A stretch of 64,000 nt of DNA, from positions 25,093,938-25,157,937 of the forward strand of contig CAXIPT010000001.1 of the NCBI GenBank assembly GCA_964030475.1. Direction: 5' to 3'. Below, in pieces: positions 1 to 11,400 of the stretch (positions are counted from its first letter, which is position 1; every line of letters starts with the position of its first letter). The position numbers were made by a program, and so were the translations under genes. The notes below the pieces were generated by a model. That model was given only the letters and a program-made list of their open reading frames with translations. It was not told where the DNA came from and did no database searches. This DNA is from Tethya wilhelma. Its lineage: Eukaryota > Porifera > Demospongiae > Tethyida > Tethyidae.

Positions 1-128
1 AGCATAATTTGTTGTTGAGTTTGATAAAAACTAATATGCAACAAAGCCAGCTTGGATCAATGCCACGTCACAACATGTGTGTATACCCTATACCTTAATA
101 ATGCACATAATGTACCCTAATCCCATAC

Positions 129-857
129 CCGTTCCTTTTCCTTTGAAGACAGTCTCGGTCGTCGGGGCCCTCTAGAGGAGCGGTCGTCCCCCTTTAAATC
201 CCCCTTAAAATCCCCTTGAGTCCTCCGATTATCATTCCGATCTCCTCCGTCCCTATCCCTGTCCCCTCGTCCAGACCTCTGTCGTCCTCCTGGACCTTTA
301 TCGGAACCTGTGTAAGATGTGGAACATCACACATAAAGCTAAAAAGCTTACGCAAGTACACGTACAAACATTCAAACAAGTGTAATTTTGCGTGGAGAGC
401 GTTTGAAGACAAAGCAACTGGACAACCTGTGGACAAGATGTGAATATAATTTTGAAAAAACAACAACACTCAAAGTGACGAAGCTCAAACCAATAACAAG
501 GTGTACACATATTCATGCTGACAAATTCCCTACGCTCACGCCATGCATACTATAAACAGCACACGTACAAAAAAAAACAGACACAACCACCATAAGTACA
601 TGTATACCTTTTGTTGCTGCGTTCTCGATTGCAGTTTTCTTGCTCTGCTGTTCCTTCGCCAACTTCTCCTTGTTCTCCTTAGCCTGTCTAGCTTTAGCTA
701 GCTGCTTGTTGTTTTCCTTCCCTTTAGAACTCTTCGCTGTTGTGGTGTCTTTTTCGGGCTTCACCGATTCTGTCAAAATCACATCTCCCGGGTCGTCTTC
801 TTCGCCTAAGAATAAGGCGTACCTGTTCGTAGTACCTACGCTATATAGCTGCTCCAT
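129..857 (-). CDS. SERBP1/HABP4-like RNA-binding protein, 5' exons (partial)
   Basis: Two exons are visible, 857-608 and 307-129; the gene continues past the left edge. The first ATG in frame is at 857, and the longer frame to 917 opens with GTG. The N-terminus (MEQLYSVGTTNRYALFLGEE, then DDPGDV) resembles the start of SERBP1/HABP4/Stm1 proteins, which bind ribosomes and mRNA and occupy idle 80S ribosomes. A Lys/Glu/Gln-rich helical segment follows. Exon 1 ends in phase 1 at AAAAG|GTATAC. Exon 2 opens after TTACACAG and restores the frame to an Arg/Asp/Gly-rich stretch (GRQRSGRGDRDRDGGDRN), as expected for the RG-rich middle of this family. Exon 2 ends at a GTATGG donor. The family call rests on N-terminal motif and RG content only; the C-terminal hyaluronan/mRNA-binding domain is outside the window. 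Confidence 0.7.
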
Positions 858-1454
858 TCCACCGTGCTTGTTTTGCGATTGCAACGGATTTCTATTGCCT
901 TGGCTATCTCTTTCCACAAGCGGCCATTTACAAATTTCTGCACAAACCCATACACATGGTACAAGTTCTGACCGTATATAACAACTGGTTTTCTAAATAA
1001 AGACTACAAAATTTTAAACACACAAATAGCGGGAAAAACAAACGATTCAAATAACTGTTGTAAGTACATATGCATTGTGTTCCAAATATAGCTATATTCT
1101 AAAGATATATGCGTTCCCTATATGAACAGACTTAATTAAGGTGCATGGTCACGGACAATAATTAACAAATTAATTAACTAAATTGATAGCCACATACTTG
1201 AAACATGGCATGTCATGTCTAATATAATTATAGAAGACTGCGGATATATAGCTATAGTGACACTGATGATACACTACCCCCATAAGGCCGAAGTTGATAT
1301 TCTGATGTATTTACAGATAACTAGTGGTAAAAAATTTCAAAGTGTACCAATAACTGCCTAAATAAGTTATTTTCAACTTGACTTGCCACTGAGCAACAGA
1401 AATAGACTCGGGCCAAGAAACTATAAACTTTGATTAGAGTTCAGTGCCAGGAAC
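858..1454. other. Divergent intergenic spacer between SERBP1-like gene and K1
   Basis: About 600 bp of AT-rich sequence between the start codons of two divergent genes. It should hold both promoters. I see no clear TATA box, ORF or repeat in it. Confidence 0.4.
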
Positions 1455-3841
1455 ATGGCTCAGCGGCAACCGTGGCAACATCATGACTTACCCAAAATTG
1501 GATTCAAATCTGTTCAACTCCTGAAAAAGAAAACTCTTGGTATTGGATCATATGGAATTGTCTGTAAGGCTCAGTGTGATGATCTTCTATGTGCTGCTAA
1601 GATCATTCATCAAACTCTTTTTGATCCAAATGCATATGAACAAGTTGAACGCGACAAAGAACACAGACTACCCATTAGTCGTTTCATGCAGGAATGTGAG
1701 TTCATGAGTGCAATAAAGCATCCCAATATTGTACAGTTCCTGGGAACACACCAAGATCCTCAAACTGGCCTGCCAGTTCTACTAATGGAGCTCATGGACA
1801 ATAGCTTGACCCACTTCTTGGAGAGTTCACAGGATACACTCCCCTACCACATCCAAGTCAACTTTTGCCATGACATCACCATGGCCATTTCTTACCTCCA
1901 CTCTAATGGCATCACCCACAGGGATCTCTCTAGCAACAATGTGTTACTGCATGGAAATGTGCAAGCCAAAATAACAGATTTTGGAATGGCAAAGCTGGGA
2001 GATATAAACCCTCAAGCTACTCGTGTGTCCTTTACACTGTGTCCAGGAACAGATGCCTACATGCCTCCTGAGGCTGTGAAAGATCCACCTGTCTACACAA
2101 AAAAGATTGACTGCTTTGCAATTGGAACACTCATCATCCAGATTTTGACTATGTGCTTCCCTAAACCAGGAGATCGACACAAGACCATACAAATAGACCA
2201 TCCCAGGTGGTACAGTTGATGTAAGAATTTCAGAAATTAAACGAAGACAAAATCACATAAGTCTAGTTGATCCCAACCACCTTCTCCTACCAATTGCACT
2301 CGACTGTCTCAAGGACAGTGATGTTGAACGTCCTTCAGCTCAGGAGCTGTGTCATAGAATAGCAGCTTTGAAAGAAACAAATCAGTTCGCAGAAAGTGTT
2401 AGGAGAGCTCAAGAAAGACCAGAACCAGCTGATAATACAACTGAGAGAGAGGAAGAACTACGACAACAAGTTCAAGACAAAGATGAAGAGAATCGTCAGT
2501 TGAGACAAGAACATGCTCAGCAAATCCAAGAACTTCAACAAACCATTGGATCACAAATCAACCGTCTACAGCAAAAAAATGACATAATACGAGAGAAAAA
2601 TAAAATCTTACTGAATAATAAACAGACCATTGTAGTTGGTCAACAACAATGCCAACAGCTGAGAGAAACTATCAGAGACCAACAGAGACAACTGCAACAG
2701 GTCACTCAGCAACTTGAATCCAGTCAACAAGTGACAGCTCAATTTCAAACACGAATCCAACAACTAGAACAACAACTGAAGAGAAAACCACCAACTGAGG
2801 AACTAGCTAAACCACAACAAAATCTCAGAGCCTGTGACTCTCCACTGACTCATTACTCTGACAACACTAGTACAGCCACAGCAATCAAGGACAACTTCAC
2901 ACTTAGGTGGAGAGAGGGCAAGAAGGCACCACGTAGTTTGATCAGAGGGTCTTCTGCTGTTGATGGTAAGATAGTATATTTAAGACCTAATGGTGCTAAA
3001 ACATTTTATGCCTATATACAACTCCAGAGATAAGACATGGAATGAACTTCCAGAGTGTCCAAATCAATCAGTTTTTCTAGCAGTCATTCAAAACTCCATC
3101 ACTGCCATTGGTGGAATTAGAGCTAATTTAATTTATAAGGTGACCAATCAGCTCCTCAGCCTCACTGGGGAAGGTATGAGTAAGAGATGGAGAGAGGTGT
3201 TCCCACCAATGCCCACCAAAAGATCGTTACCTATAGCAGTGTGTACTGGAGAATGTCTAATAGTTGCTGGTGGAATAGATAAAGATGGAAAGAGACTGAG
3301 AATAGTGGAAGTCATGGATATACTGAAAGCAAACAATGGTCCTCTGCTGTAGACCTTCCTGAACCACTACTGATTCTTCAGTAACCATCTGTGGTGAACA
3401 AATCTACATTGGGGGAGGAACGAGTGGCAATGAGGCATTTAGTAAGTCAGTATACACATGTACATTGGCTGACCTCTTGCTGTCTTCTCAGTCAAGATCC
3501 CTAGGAAAGCGTTTAGCTCAATTTCTATCACTTACTGGTGCACCCAGGGCTACAGTATGGAGCAAAATTGCTGATCTTCCAGTTACATCTACTTGCATCA
3601 CACTTCATGGTCGACTACTAGCCATCGGTGGCAGTGATTCCAAGGACAAACCCACTTCAGATGTTCATATCTACCATTCCACTTCTATAGCACATGGGAG
3701 GTCATCAGTAAATTAAACACTAGTCGACGCTGGTGTTTTGCAGCTATTCTCTCCACAAATGAGCTAATGGTAGTGGGAGGCTGCACTACTAGTGATTGGA
3801 ACAATTCAACTGATTCAGTAGAAATAGCAACAATTGTCTAA
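1455..3841 (+). pseudogene. K1: kinase-coiled coil-Kelch copy 1, multiple frameshifts
   Basis: First copy of the array. It starts MAQRQPW and keeps a good kinase N-lobe and catalytic core (GIGSYGIV loop, CAAKII lysine, HRDLSSNN, DFG, CPGTDAYMPPE). Compared with intact copies, about 8 bp are missing near 2205 (the segment coding QFP before GGTVDV), which closes the frame at 2219. The frame resumes from about 2230 through the coiled coil to 3033, where about 4 extra bases (near 3013) break the first Kelch blade. Further indels occur near 3320, 3372 and 3688. The last blade still ends VEIATIV and stops at 3841. There are too many lesions for sequencing error alone, so this is a dead copy. The kinase part to 2219 could still be translated as a kinase-only fragment. 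Confidence 0.85.
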
Positions 3842-4112
3842 TTTAACTTGCTTATAACTTTATTTACACGTGCAACTTGTTTTTATGCTGTTATACTAGA
3901 AGCTATTATATAATATAGTCTAAAAGTGAAGCAGCAAAACGTGCATGTGATCATGACATGAATTAATGGGCTGGTTGGCTGTGTGCTATATAAGGGTGGC
4001 AAGTCAGTATCATTTTGAGGTCTGTGGTTTCTCCGTAATGTGCAAAAACAACAAAGATTAATAGAAAATTTCACGATAATAATTGTATTTATACAGTAAT
4101 AACAAGTTTTAC

Positions 4113-4161
4113 TGCATTCCAGTCAGTTATACCTAATTTAGGTATAACTGACTGGAATGCA
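4113..4161. repeat. Perfect 23-bp inverted repeat with 3-nt loop
   Basis: The arm TGCATTCCAGTCAGTTATA (4113 on, 23 nt ending in CCTA) is followed by ATT and then its exact reverse complement, ending at 4161. It lies in the 750-bp spacer between K1 and K2 (3842-4589), which otherwise shows no gene. It could be a cruciform, the end-joined remnant of an element, or a short hairpin transcript. Confidence 0.85.
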
Positions 4162-4589
4162 CTTGCAATATTATGTCATATACAGCTAAATCTGTTAATT
4201 AAGTTATTATAGAAACAAAGTCAAGACATATACAACAACCATATAAGAATTAAAGCAAAATCGCAAGAAGGAGATCACCTTAAGGGACCTTGAGTCAAGC
4301 TAGAACTTGGGTAGAAGCATGTGAGCTAGTGTATGTTTATATGTGACACTAGAGGGTGTATTTCCAATATCATGCATGCAGTGAATAGTTATAAATTAAT
4401 TTAATTCATAGTTTGTTCCTAGAAAGAAAGCTATAGGTGTTGCTATATCATAGTGTCAGGAACTTAAAGTTGATAACAGTATCTATCATAAAGTGTTTTG
4501 AACCTGTATAAAGTTACAAAGTTTGACACTTAACATTAAGAAAGACTTTGAAATTCAACAAATTACAGAAAAGCTAGGCAATATAGGAT

Positions 4590-6925
4590 ATGGCCCAGCA
4601 ACAACATCAGGTCACACCCAAAATTGGATTCAAATCTGTTCAACTTCTCAAAAAGAAAACTCTTGGTATTGGATCATATGGAATTGTCTGTAAGGCTCAG
4701 TGTGATGATCTGCTATGTGCTGCTAAAATCATTCATCAAACTCTTTTTGATCCAAATGCATATGAACAAGTTGAACGCAACAAAGAACACAGACTACCTA
4801 TTAGTCGTTTCATGCAGGAGTGTGAGTTCATGAGTGCAATAAAGCATCCCAATATCGTACAATACCTGAGAACACACCAAGATCCTCAAACTGACCTGCC
4901 AGTTCTACTAATGGAGCTCATGGATGATAGCTTGACCCACTTTTTGGAGAGCTCACAGGATGCAGTTTCCTACCACATCCAAGTCAACTTTTGCCACGAC
5001 ATCACTGTGGCCATTTCTTACCTCCACTCAAATGAAATCACCCACAGGGATCTCTCCAGCAACAACGTTTTACTGCGTGGAAGTGTGATAGCTAAAGTAA
5101 CAGATTTTGGAATGGCAAAGCTTGGTGACATAAACCCTCAAGCTACTCGTGTGTCCTTTACACTGTGCCCAGGTACAGATGCCTACATGCCTCCTGAGGC
5201 TGTGCAAGATCCACCTGTCTACACAGAAAAAATTGACTGCTTTGCAATAGGAACACTCATCATCCAGATCTTGACCAGGTGCTTTCCTAAACCAGGAAAT
5301 AGACACAAGATAATACACACAACTGATCCTCGATTCCCAACAATTGAAGCACGAGCTTCAGAAATTGAACGACGACAAAACCACATTAGTATAGTAGATC
5401 CCAACCACCCTCTTCTACTGATTGCACTTGACTGTCTTATAAGGATAGTGATGTAGAACGTCCTTCAGCTCAGAAACTGTGTCATAGAGTAGCAACTCTG
5501 AAAGAAACACTTCAGTACACAGAAAGTGTCAGGAGAGCTCAAGAAAGACTAGAACCAGCTGGTAATACAATTGAGAGAGAGGAAGAAATACCAAGGCGAG
5601 TTCAAGACAAATATGAGGAGAATCATCAGTTGAGACAACAATATACCCAGCAAATCCAAGGACTTCAGCAAATCATTGGATCACAAAACAACCGTCTACA
5701 AGACAAAGAACAGACTATTGTAGCTAGTCAACAAGAATGTCAACAGCTGAGAGGAACAATTAGAGACCAACAGAGACAACTACAACAAGTCACTCAGCAA
5801 CTTGAATCCAGTCAACAAGTGACGGCTCTATTTGAGACACGAATCCAGGAACTAGAACAACAGCTGATAAGAAAAACACCAACTGAGGTACTAACTAAAC
5901 CACAACCAATCCTCAGAGATCCCCCACAGACTCATTACTCTGACACCAGCACTACAACAGCCACAGCAACCAGAGACAGCTTCACATTGAGGTGGAGAGA
6001 GGGTAAGAAGGCACCATGTAAGACATTCAGAGGGTCATCTGCTGCTGATGGTGAGATGGTGTACTTCAGACCAGCTAATGTTAAAACATTTTATTCCTAC
6101 AACTCAAGAGATAAGACTTGGAATGCACTACCAGAGTGTCCAAATACAGGTGTTTTTCTAGCAGTCGTTCACAATTCCTTAATAGCCATTGGAGGGAGAG
6201 ACAGTGGTGGTAAGGTGACCAATCAGCTCCTCAGCCTCACTGGGGAAGGTGGGAGTAAGAGTCTGAGATGGAGAGAGGTATTCCCACCAATGCCCACCAA
6301 AAGAGCAGTATCAATAACAGTGTGTACTGGACAAGCTCTGATAGTTGCTGGAGGAGGTAATCAAGACAGGAAGGCACTGAAGACAGTGGAAGTCATGGAC
6401 ATTGATAGAAAACAATGGTCATCTGCTGCAGACCTTCCTGAACCACTCTATTCTGCATCAGTAACCATCTGTGGTGAACGTGTCTATATTGGAGGAGGAT
6501 GGAATGACAGTGGAGGTATCCAGTCAGTATACACCTGCACCCTGGCTGACCTCTTCCTATCTTGTCAGTCAAGATCACTAGGAGAAGAATTAGCTCAATC
6601 TCTATCACTAACCAGTCCACCCAGGTCTACTGTATGGAGTAAAGTTGCTGATCTTCCAGTTACACAATCCACTTGTGTCACACTTCATGATCGACTACTA
6701 GCCATCGGAGGCTGTGATTCCAAGGACAAACCCACTTCAGATGTTCGTATCTACCATCCCACCTCCAACACATGGGAGGTCATCAGCAAGATGAAAACTA
6801 GTCGCCGCTGGTGTTTTGCAGCAATTCTCCCCACCAATGAACTAATGGTGGTGAGCGGCCGCACTACAAGTAGTGGGTTCAGTTCAACTGACTCAGTAGA
6901 AATAGCAACAGTTTTAATTGTCTAA
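4590..6925 (+). pseudogene. K2: kinase-coiled coil-Kelch copy 2, single frameshift
   Basis: ATG at 4590 (MAQQQHQVTPKIGFKS). The kinase domain is complete up to its C-lobe. Near 5437 the sequence reads CTTATAAGG where intact copies read CTCAAGG, a gain of 2 bases that brings TAG into frame at 5454-5456. The other frame is open from about 5460 to 6925 and covers the coiled coil and all Kelch blades. This is the shortest coiled coil in the array: the KDDIIxEK units are absent and NNRLQ runs straight into DKEQTIV. Apart from the one indel the copy looks healthy, so either it is recently inactivated or the base call is wrong. It belongs to the DPPVYTEK / PKPG kinase C-lobe variant. The 3' flank carries a copied piece of EFCAB7 exon 4. 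Confidence 0.8.
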
Positions 6926-7042
6926 CTGAATTTGTACATAATTTTTATTGTGTGTGCTATAATAATTTATAGTAGAAATTGTTGTTTAACTTTATATTAT
7001 TGATATCTGTATGGAATCTTATAATCTGTCACATGTTACCTG

Positions 7043-7270
7043 TGTTGAGTGTAAGTGATGAGTTCCTCGGGCTCTTCATTCTCATTCGTACGAAACACAA
7101 ACAATAGTACGTCTGTTGCTAGGATACCAGGTGAAGCCACACCCATCTCTATCCAGACATTGGTCGGAGAGGGCAGTTTGAGTCGATAATGATGACATCA
7201 ATCGAATTAATGAAACCATCACTGACATCATCAGGATCACTCTCTGCTTCATCATCACCATTCTCCTAGT
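7043..7270 (-). pseudogene. Relic copy of EFCAB7 exon 4
   Basis: Closely matches 34383-34602, the inside of EFCAB7 exon 4, on the same strand. It has an 8-bp gain near 7200 that shifts frame and a 6-bp gain near 7233, and no splice sites survive at either end. It lies beyond the EFCAB7 stop codon, so it cannot be an exon of that gene. It was probably carried here with the 3' flank of a kinase-Kelch copy. The rest of the K2-to-EFCAB7 spacer (6926-7617) shows nothing else I can name. Confidence 0.85.
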
Positions 7271-7617
7271 ATTAATTTGATGTCCATCTATAGTACAAAC
7301 TTCAGTGTAAATAATTCATGCACCTATTCTTGTTTCTTTGGTATCATATCATTGCAATGTAGAAAACCATTGCAAGATTTCATATGGCAGGTAATAGACC
7401 AAAAGTTCAAAACTGTGCACTTTTGAAACGCAAAATACAGCGGATAAAGGGTTATAAATATTCAAACTTGACCTTTGAGCTGGAATTAAATGCAGCTGTT
7501 CACTGAAAACAACACTGTGTGTGGTACAATTTGTATTACCTAACTGGTGAAAATTTAAACACACAAATGGCAAGGGAAAAAAACAAAACATTTAATAAGT
7601 ACTGTACATGTTCAGTT

Positions 7618-8346
7618 TCAACAAAGTATCTTTGAAGCTCTGCAATCTATGGAATAAGTTTCACTTGGTTCTTGAGGAACAAGACGAAAACCAACCTAAA
7701 AAGAAACAAACAAAATTAGTTTAATTATGTTTCAGAGTCAACATTTTCAAGTTGTTCCCAACTTACAGTGCTGCTCTCTGCTGGTATCCCCAACACATGC
7801 ACAGAGCTTTCACGACTGAAGAGACAGTTTTTGCTTCGACTGACATCCAACTGCACAGACACACTCTTGGAATCCTGCATCATCAAGAAGATCGAGTACA
7901 AGCAAGAAAAAATAAACGACTCACTCGTACCATCTTCCAAACAGAACAACAAGAAAAGCTCACATAACCTTTCTAACGCAACTTTTACACACAAGAATAC
8001 ATAACTAGATTACAGTAGACTGATCGGGAAACTTTCAAAGTTTTCCCCATTAATGCAAATAGGTGGAAAACAATGAATTAAAATGTACGGTCGAAATGGT
8101 TAAAATTTATCAAGCCAGTGTAAGTACGTACCTTATTCTCAACGGCTATGGTAGTGAGATGTGGTGTGATGAAGGTGTATGTGTTGAGGCTCCCCTCTCC
8201 ATCCCTCACACCCTCACACACTCCCCTGTCCACAACGAGACGAGAGAGGGCAGGGTCTATGATGGGTTGGAAAGGAAGGAGATCGACAATTTCTATTTCC
8301 CCCTCACAGTCCTCTGTGTAGACATCCATGAGGAAGGGACAGGCCT

Positions 8347-8428
<82 letters not shown>

Positions 8429-11400
8429 TCAACAGGAATAAGTATGATAGATTTTAACCCAAATTAGCAAAATCAAAATACACTATCATGTTGCAAATAG
8501 GATAGACTTTGCAATTGGATAAGCATGATCTACCAGAAGTTTTATAACTAAGAAAGGAAGTACACCAGGTCGATTATGACATACTGCCATACAAGATAGA
8601 CATTATACATTGAGAGTTGAATCTTAGTTGGACAAAACCTATACACAAGTATTTTGATTTTTGCTTATTTGTTTTTCTTATTAAATCCAAACTATCATGC
8701 ATTGTTTCCCGGCTAACCTTGTATGACTTTCCATGATTCGTCATCACAGATCTCTCCAGAGGCTCTTTCTTGGAAGAAGTCAAACTCTGTCCTCCCCAGG
8801 TAGCCATTGCTATCCAGATCCATTCGATGGAATATCTCCTCCAACGCTTCACGACAACCCTCACTCAGTGCCACGCCCCCTTCTTGAGTCAAGAGTGCCA
8901 CACCTTCTTCTTCATCCTCTTCTCTCGGTTTGAGGTGGCAGCCAGAGGTAAAGGGGATCAGAGCATACGTACCCACGTCCAAATCCAACCTGCACACCCA
9001 ACGCTGTGTGAGTGTGTGTGTGTGTTTTGACCCACACGACTGATTCTCAATATTGGTCCATTGAACAAGCTGACATGTGTAGATATGTTATGTTTATCAA
9101 TGAGATACACAACACAATGGATGTTAACATGAATGTATTGGCCATGGACATAGCTAGCCTTGTTCCCAGGCTCCTCCTTCGTATCCTTCACAAGGGAGGA
9201 GCCTGGGAATGAGGCTGTAGGTCATAGCCCTGATTTCTTGTAACAACGTAAGGAAGTCTGAAATGACATTCTCACTATTTATGCTCTGTGTAAAGGCTGT
9301 TCAGTCAGTCTATCAGCCTATAACTGTTAGTCAAAAAACCAAAGAAAGTTATGTTCAGTGAAAGACACGGTTTTGAGTGATGTAAGTGCATGATAGCTGG
9401 CACAAACACTTATGCTTACAACATGTATTGTCTTATTGCAGGAAGAATGATAACCTGTACAGAGTCTGAGGTAAGTGAGCATGTATTATATATGTGCATG
9501 TGTGTATGGTGCGACCTACAACTTCCTAAACCTGCATGGAGGTGACCTGGATTATGAGGTTACATATAATTACATTATTAAGAACTATGGAATGCAATGT
9601 GGTTACAGTAATTAAAATTAATATCCTGTCACACAAAGAAAGTCTCAGTGTGCTACAATTAGAACATCCATAGTGTAAACAAAACACTGACACTTGAAGT
9701 TTACTATCGTGTTTTAAGCTCAGCTATGAGAGTCACTGTATAGCTCCAGTTTAATTACAAAATAACTTATTTTTGGCAGTTAATTGTACACTTTGGAAAC
9801 TTTGGAGAAGTATATGATATGGCTCAGCAACAAGATCAGGACACGCCCACAATTGGATTCAAATCTGTTCAACTCCTCAAAAAGAAAACACTAGGTATTG
9901 GATCATATGGAATTGTCTGTATGGCTCAGTGTGATGATCTGCTATGCGCTGCTAAAATCATTCATCAAACTCTTTTTGATCCAAATCTATACGAACAAGT
10001 TGAACGCAACAAAGAACACAGACTACCTATTAGTCGTTTCATGCAGGAGTGTGAGTTTATGAGTGCAATAAAGCATCCCAATATCGTACAGTTCCTGGGC
10101 ACACACCAAGATCCTCAAACTGACCTGCCAGTTCTACTAATGGAGCTCATGGAAGATAGTTTGACCCACTTCTTGGAGAGCTCACAGGATCCAGTACCCT
10201 ACCACATCCAAGTCAACTTTTGCCATGACATCACCATGGCCATTTCTTACCTCCATTTGAATGGCATCACCCACAGGGATCTCTCCAGCAACAACGTGTT
10301 GCTGTATGGAACAAGTAAAGCCAAAGTAACTGATTTTGGAATGGCTAAACTTGGTGACATAAACCCTCAAGCTACTCGTGCATCTTTTACGCTGTGTCCA
10401 GGAACAGATGTCTACATGCCTCCTGAAGCTGTGCAAGACATACCAAAATACACAGTGAAGATAGATTGCTTTGCCATTGGGATACTTATCATCCAGATTT
10501 TGACCAGGTGCTTCCCTGATCCTGGAAATAGACTCAAGACTGTACAAATAGATCATCCTCAGTTCCCTGGTGGTACAATATACGTGCCTGTATCAGAAAT
10601 TGAGCGAAGACAAAACCACATAAGTCAAGTTGATCCCAACCAACCTCTCCTACCAATTGCACTCGACTGTCTCAAGGACCGTGATGATGAACGTCCTTCA
10701 GCTCAGGAGCTGTGTCAAAGAGTAGTAGCTCTGAAAGACACACCCAAGTTCTCAGAGAGTCTTAAAAGAGCTCAAGAAAGAGCAGAACCAACTGAGAGAG
10801 AGGAAGAACTACGACAACAAGTTCAAGACAAAGAAAAGGAGAATCATCAGTTGAGACAAGAACATGCTCAGCAAATTCAAGAACTTCAAGAAATCATTTC
10901 GTCACAAAATAACCAATTACAGCAAAAAGATGACATCATATCGAAGAATAATGTCATCATAAGAGACAAAGATAAAAATATTCAGGAACTAGAACAACAG
11001 CTGAAGACAAAAACACCATCTGAGGTACTAGCTAAACCACAACCAAGCCTCAGAGACCCCCCACAGACTCATCAGATTGACACCAGAACAGCCACAGCAA
11101 CCAGAGACAGCTTTACCATGAGGTGGAGAGAGGGCAAGAAAGCACCATGTGGGATGGCCAGGGGGTCTTCAGTTGTTGATGGTAACATGGTGTACTTCAG
11201 GCCAGCCAATTCCAGAAGGTGTTATGCCTACAACTCCAGAGATAAGACATGGGATGAGCTTCCACAGTGCCCAAATACATCTGCTGTTCTAGAGGTTGTT
11301 CAAAACTCTCTAACTGCCATTGGAGGGAGAGACAGAAACAGACACAGTGATATGGTGACCAATCAGCTCCTCAGCCTCACTGGGGAAGGTAGCAGTAAGA

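Noticed and set aside
640..981. Plus-strand ORF of 113 aa opposite the SERBP1-like exon
   Set aside because: It is the shadow of the minus-strand coding exon; its Leu/Ser-rich sequence has no domain and the opposite strand has matching splice phases.
7043..7270. Functional alternative exon of EFCAB7
   Set aside because: It lies after the stop codon, has a frameshifting 8-bp gain and no splice sites.
8574..8864. Candidate for the missing EFCAB7 exon
   Set aside because: The minus-strand frame just runs on from exon 5 into intron; it shows no similarity to the expected segment and no acceptor-donor pair with phase 1 to 0.
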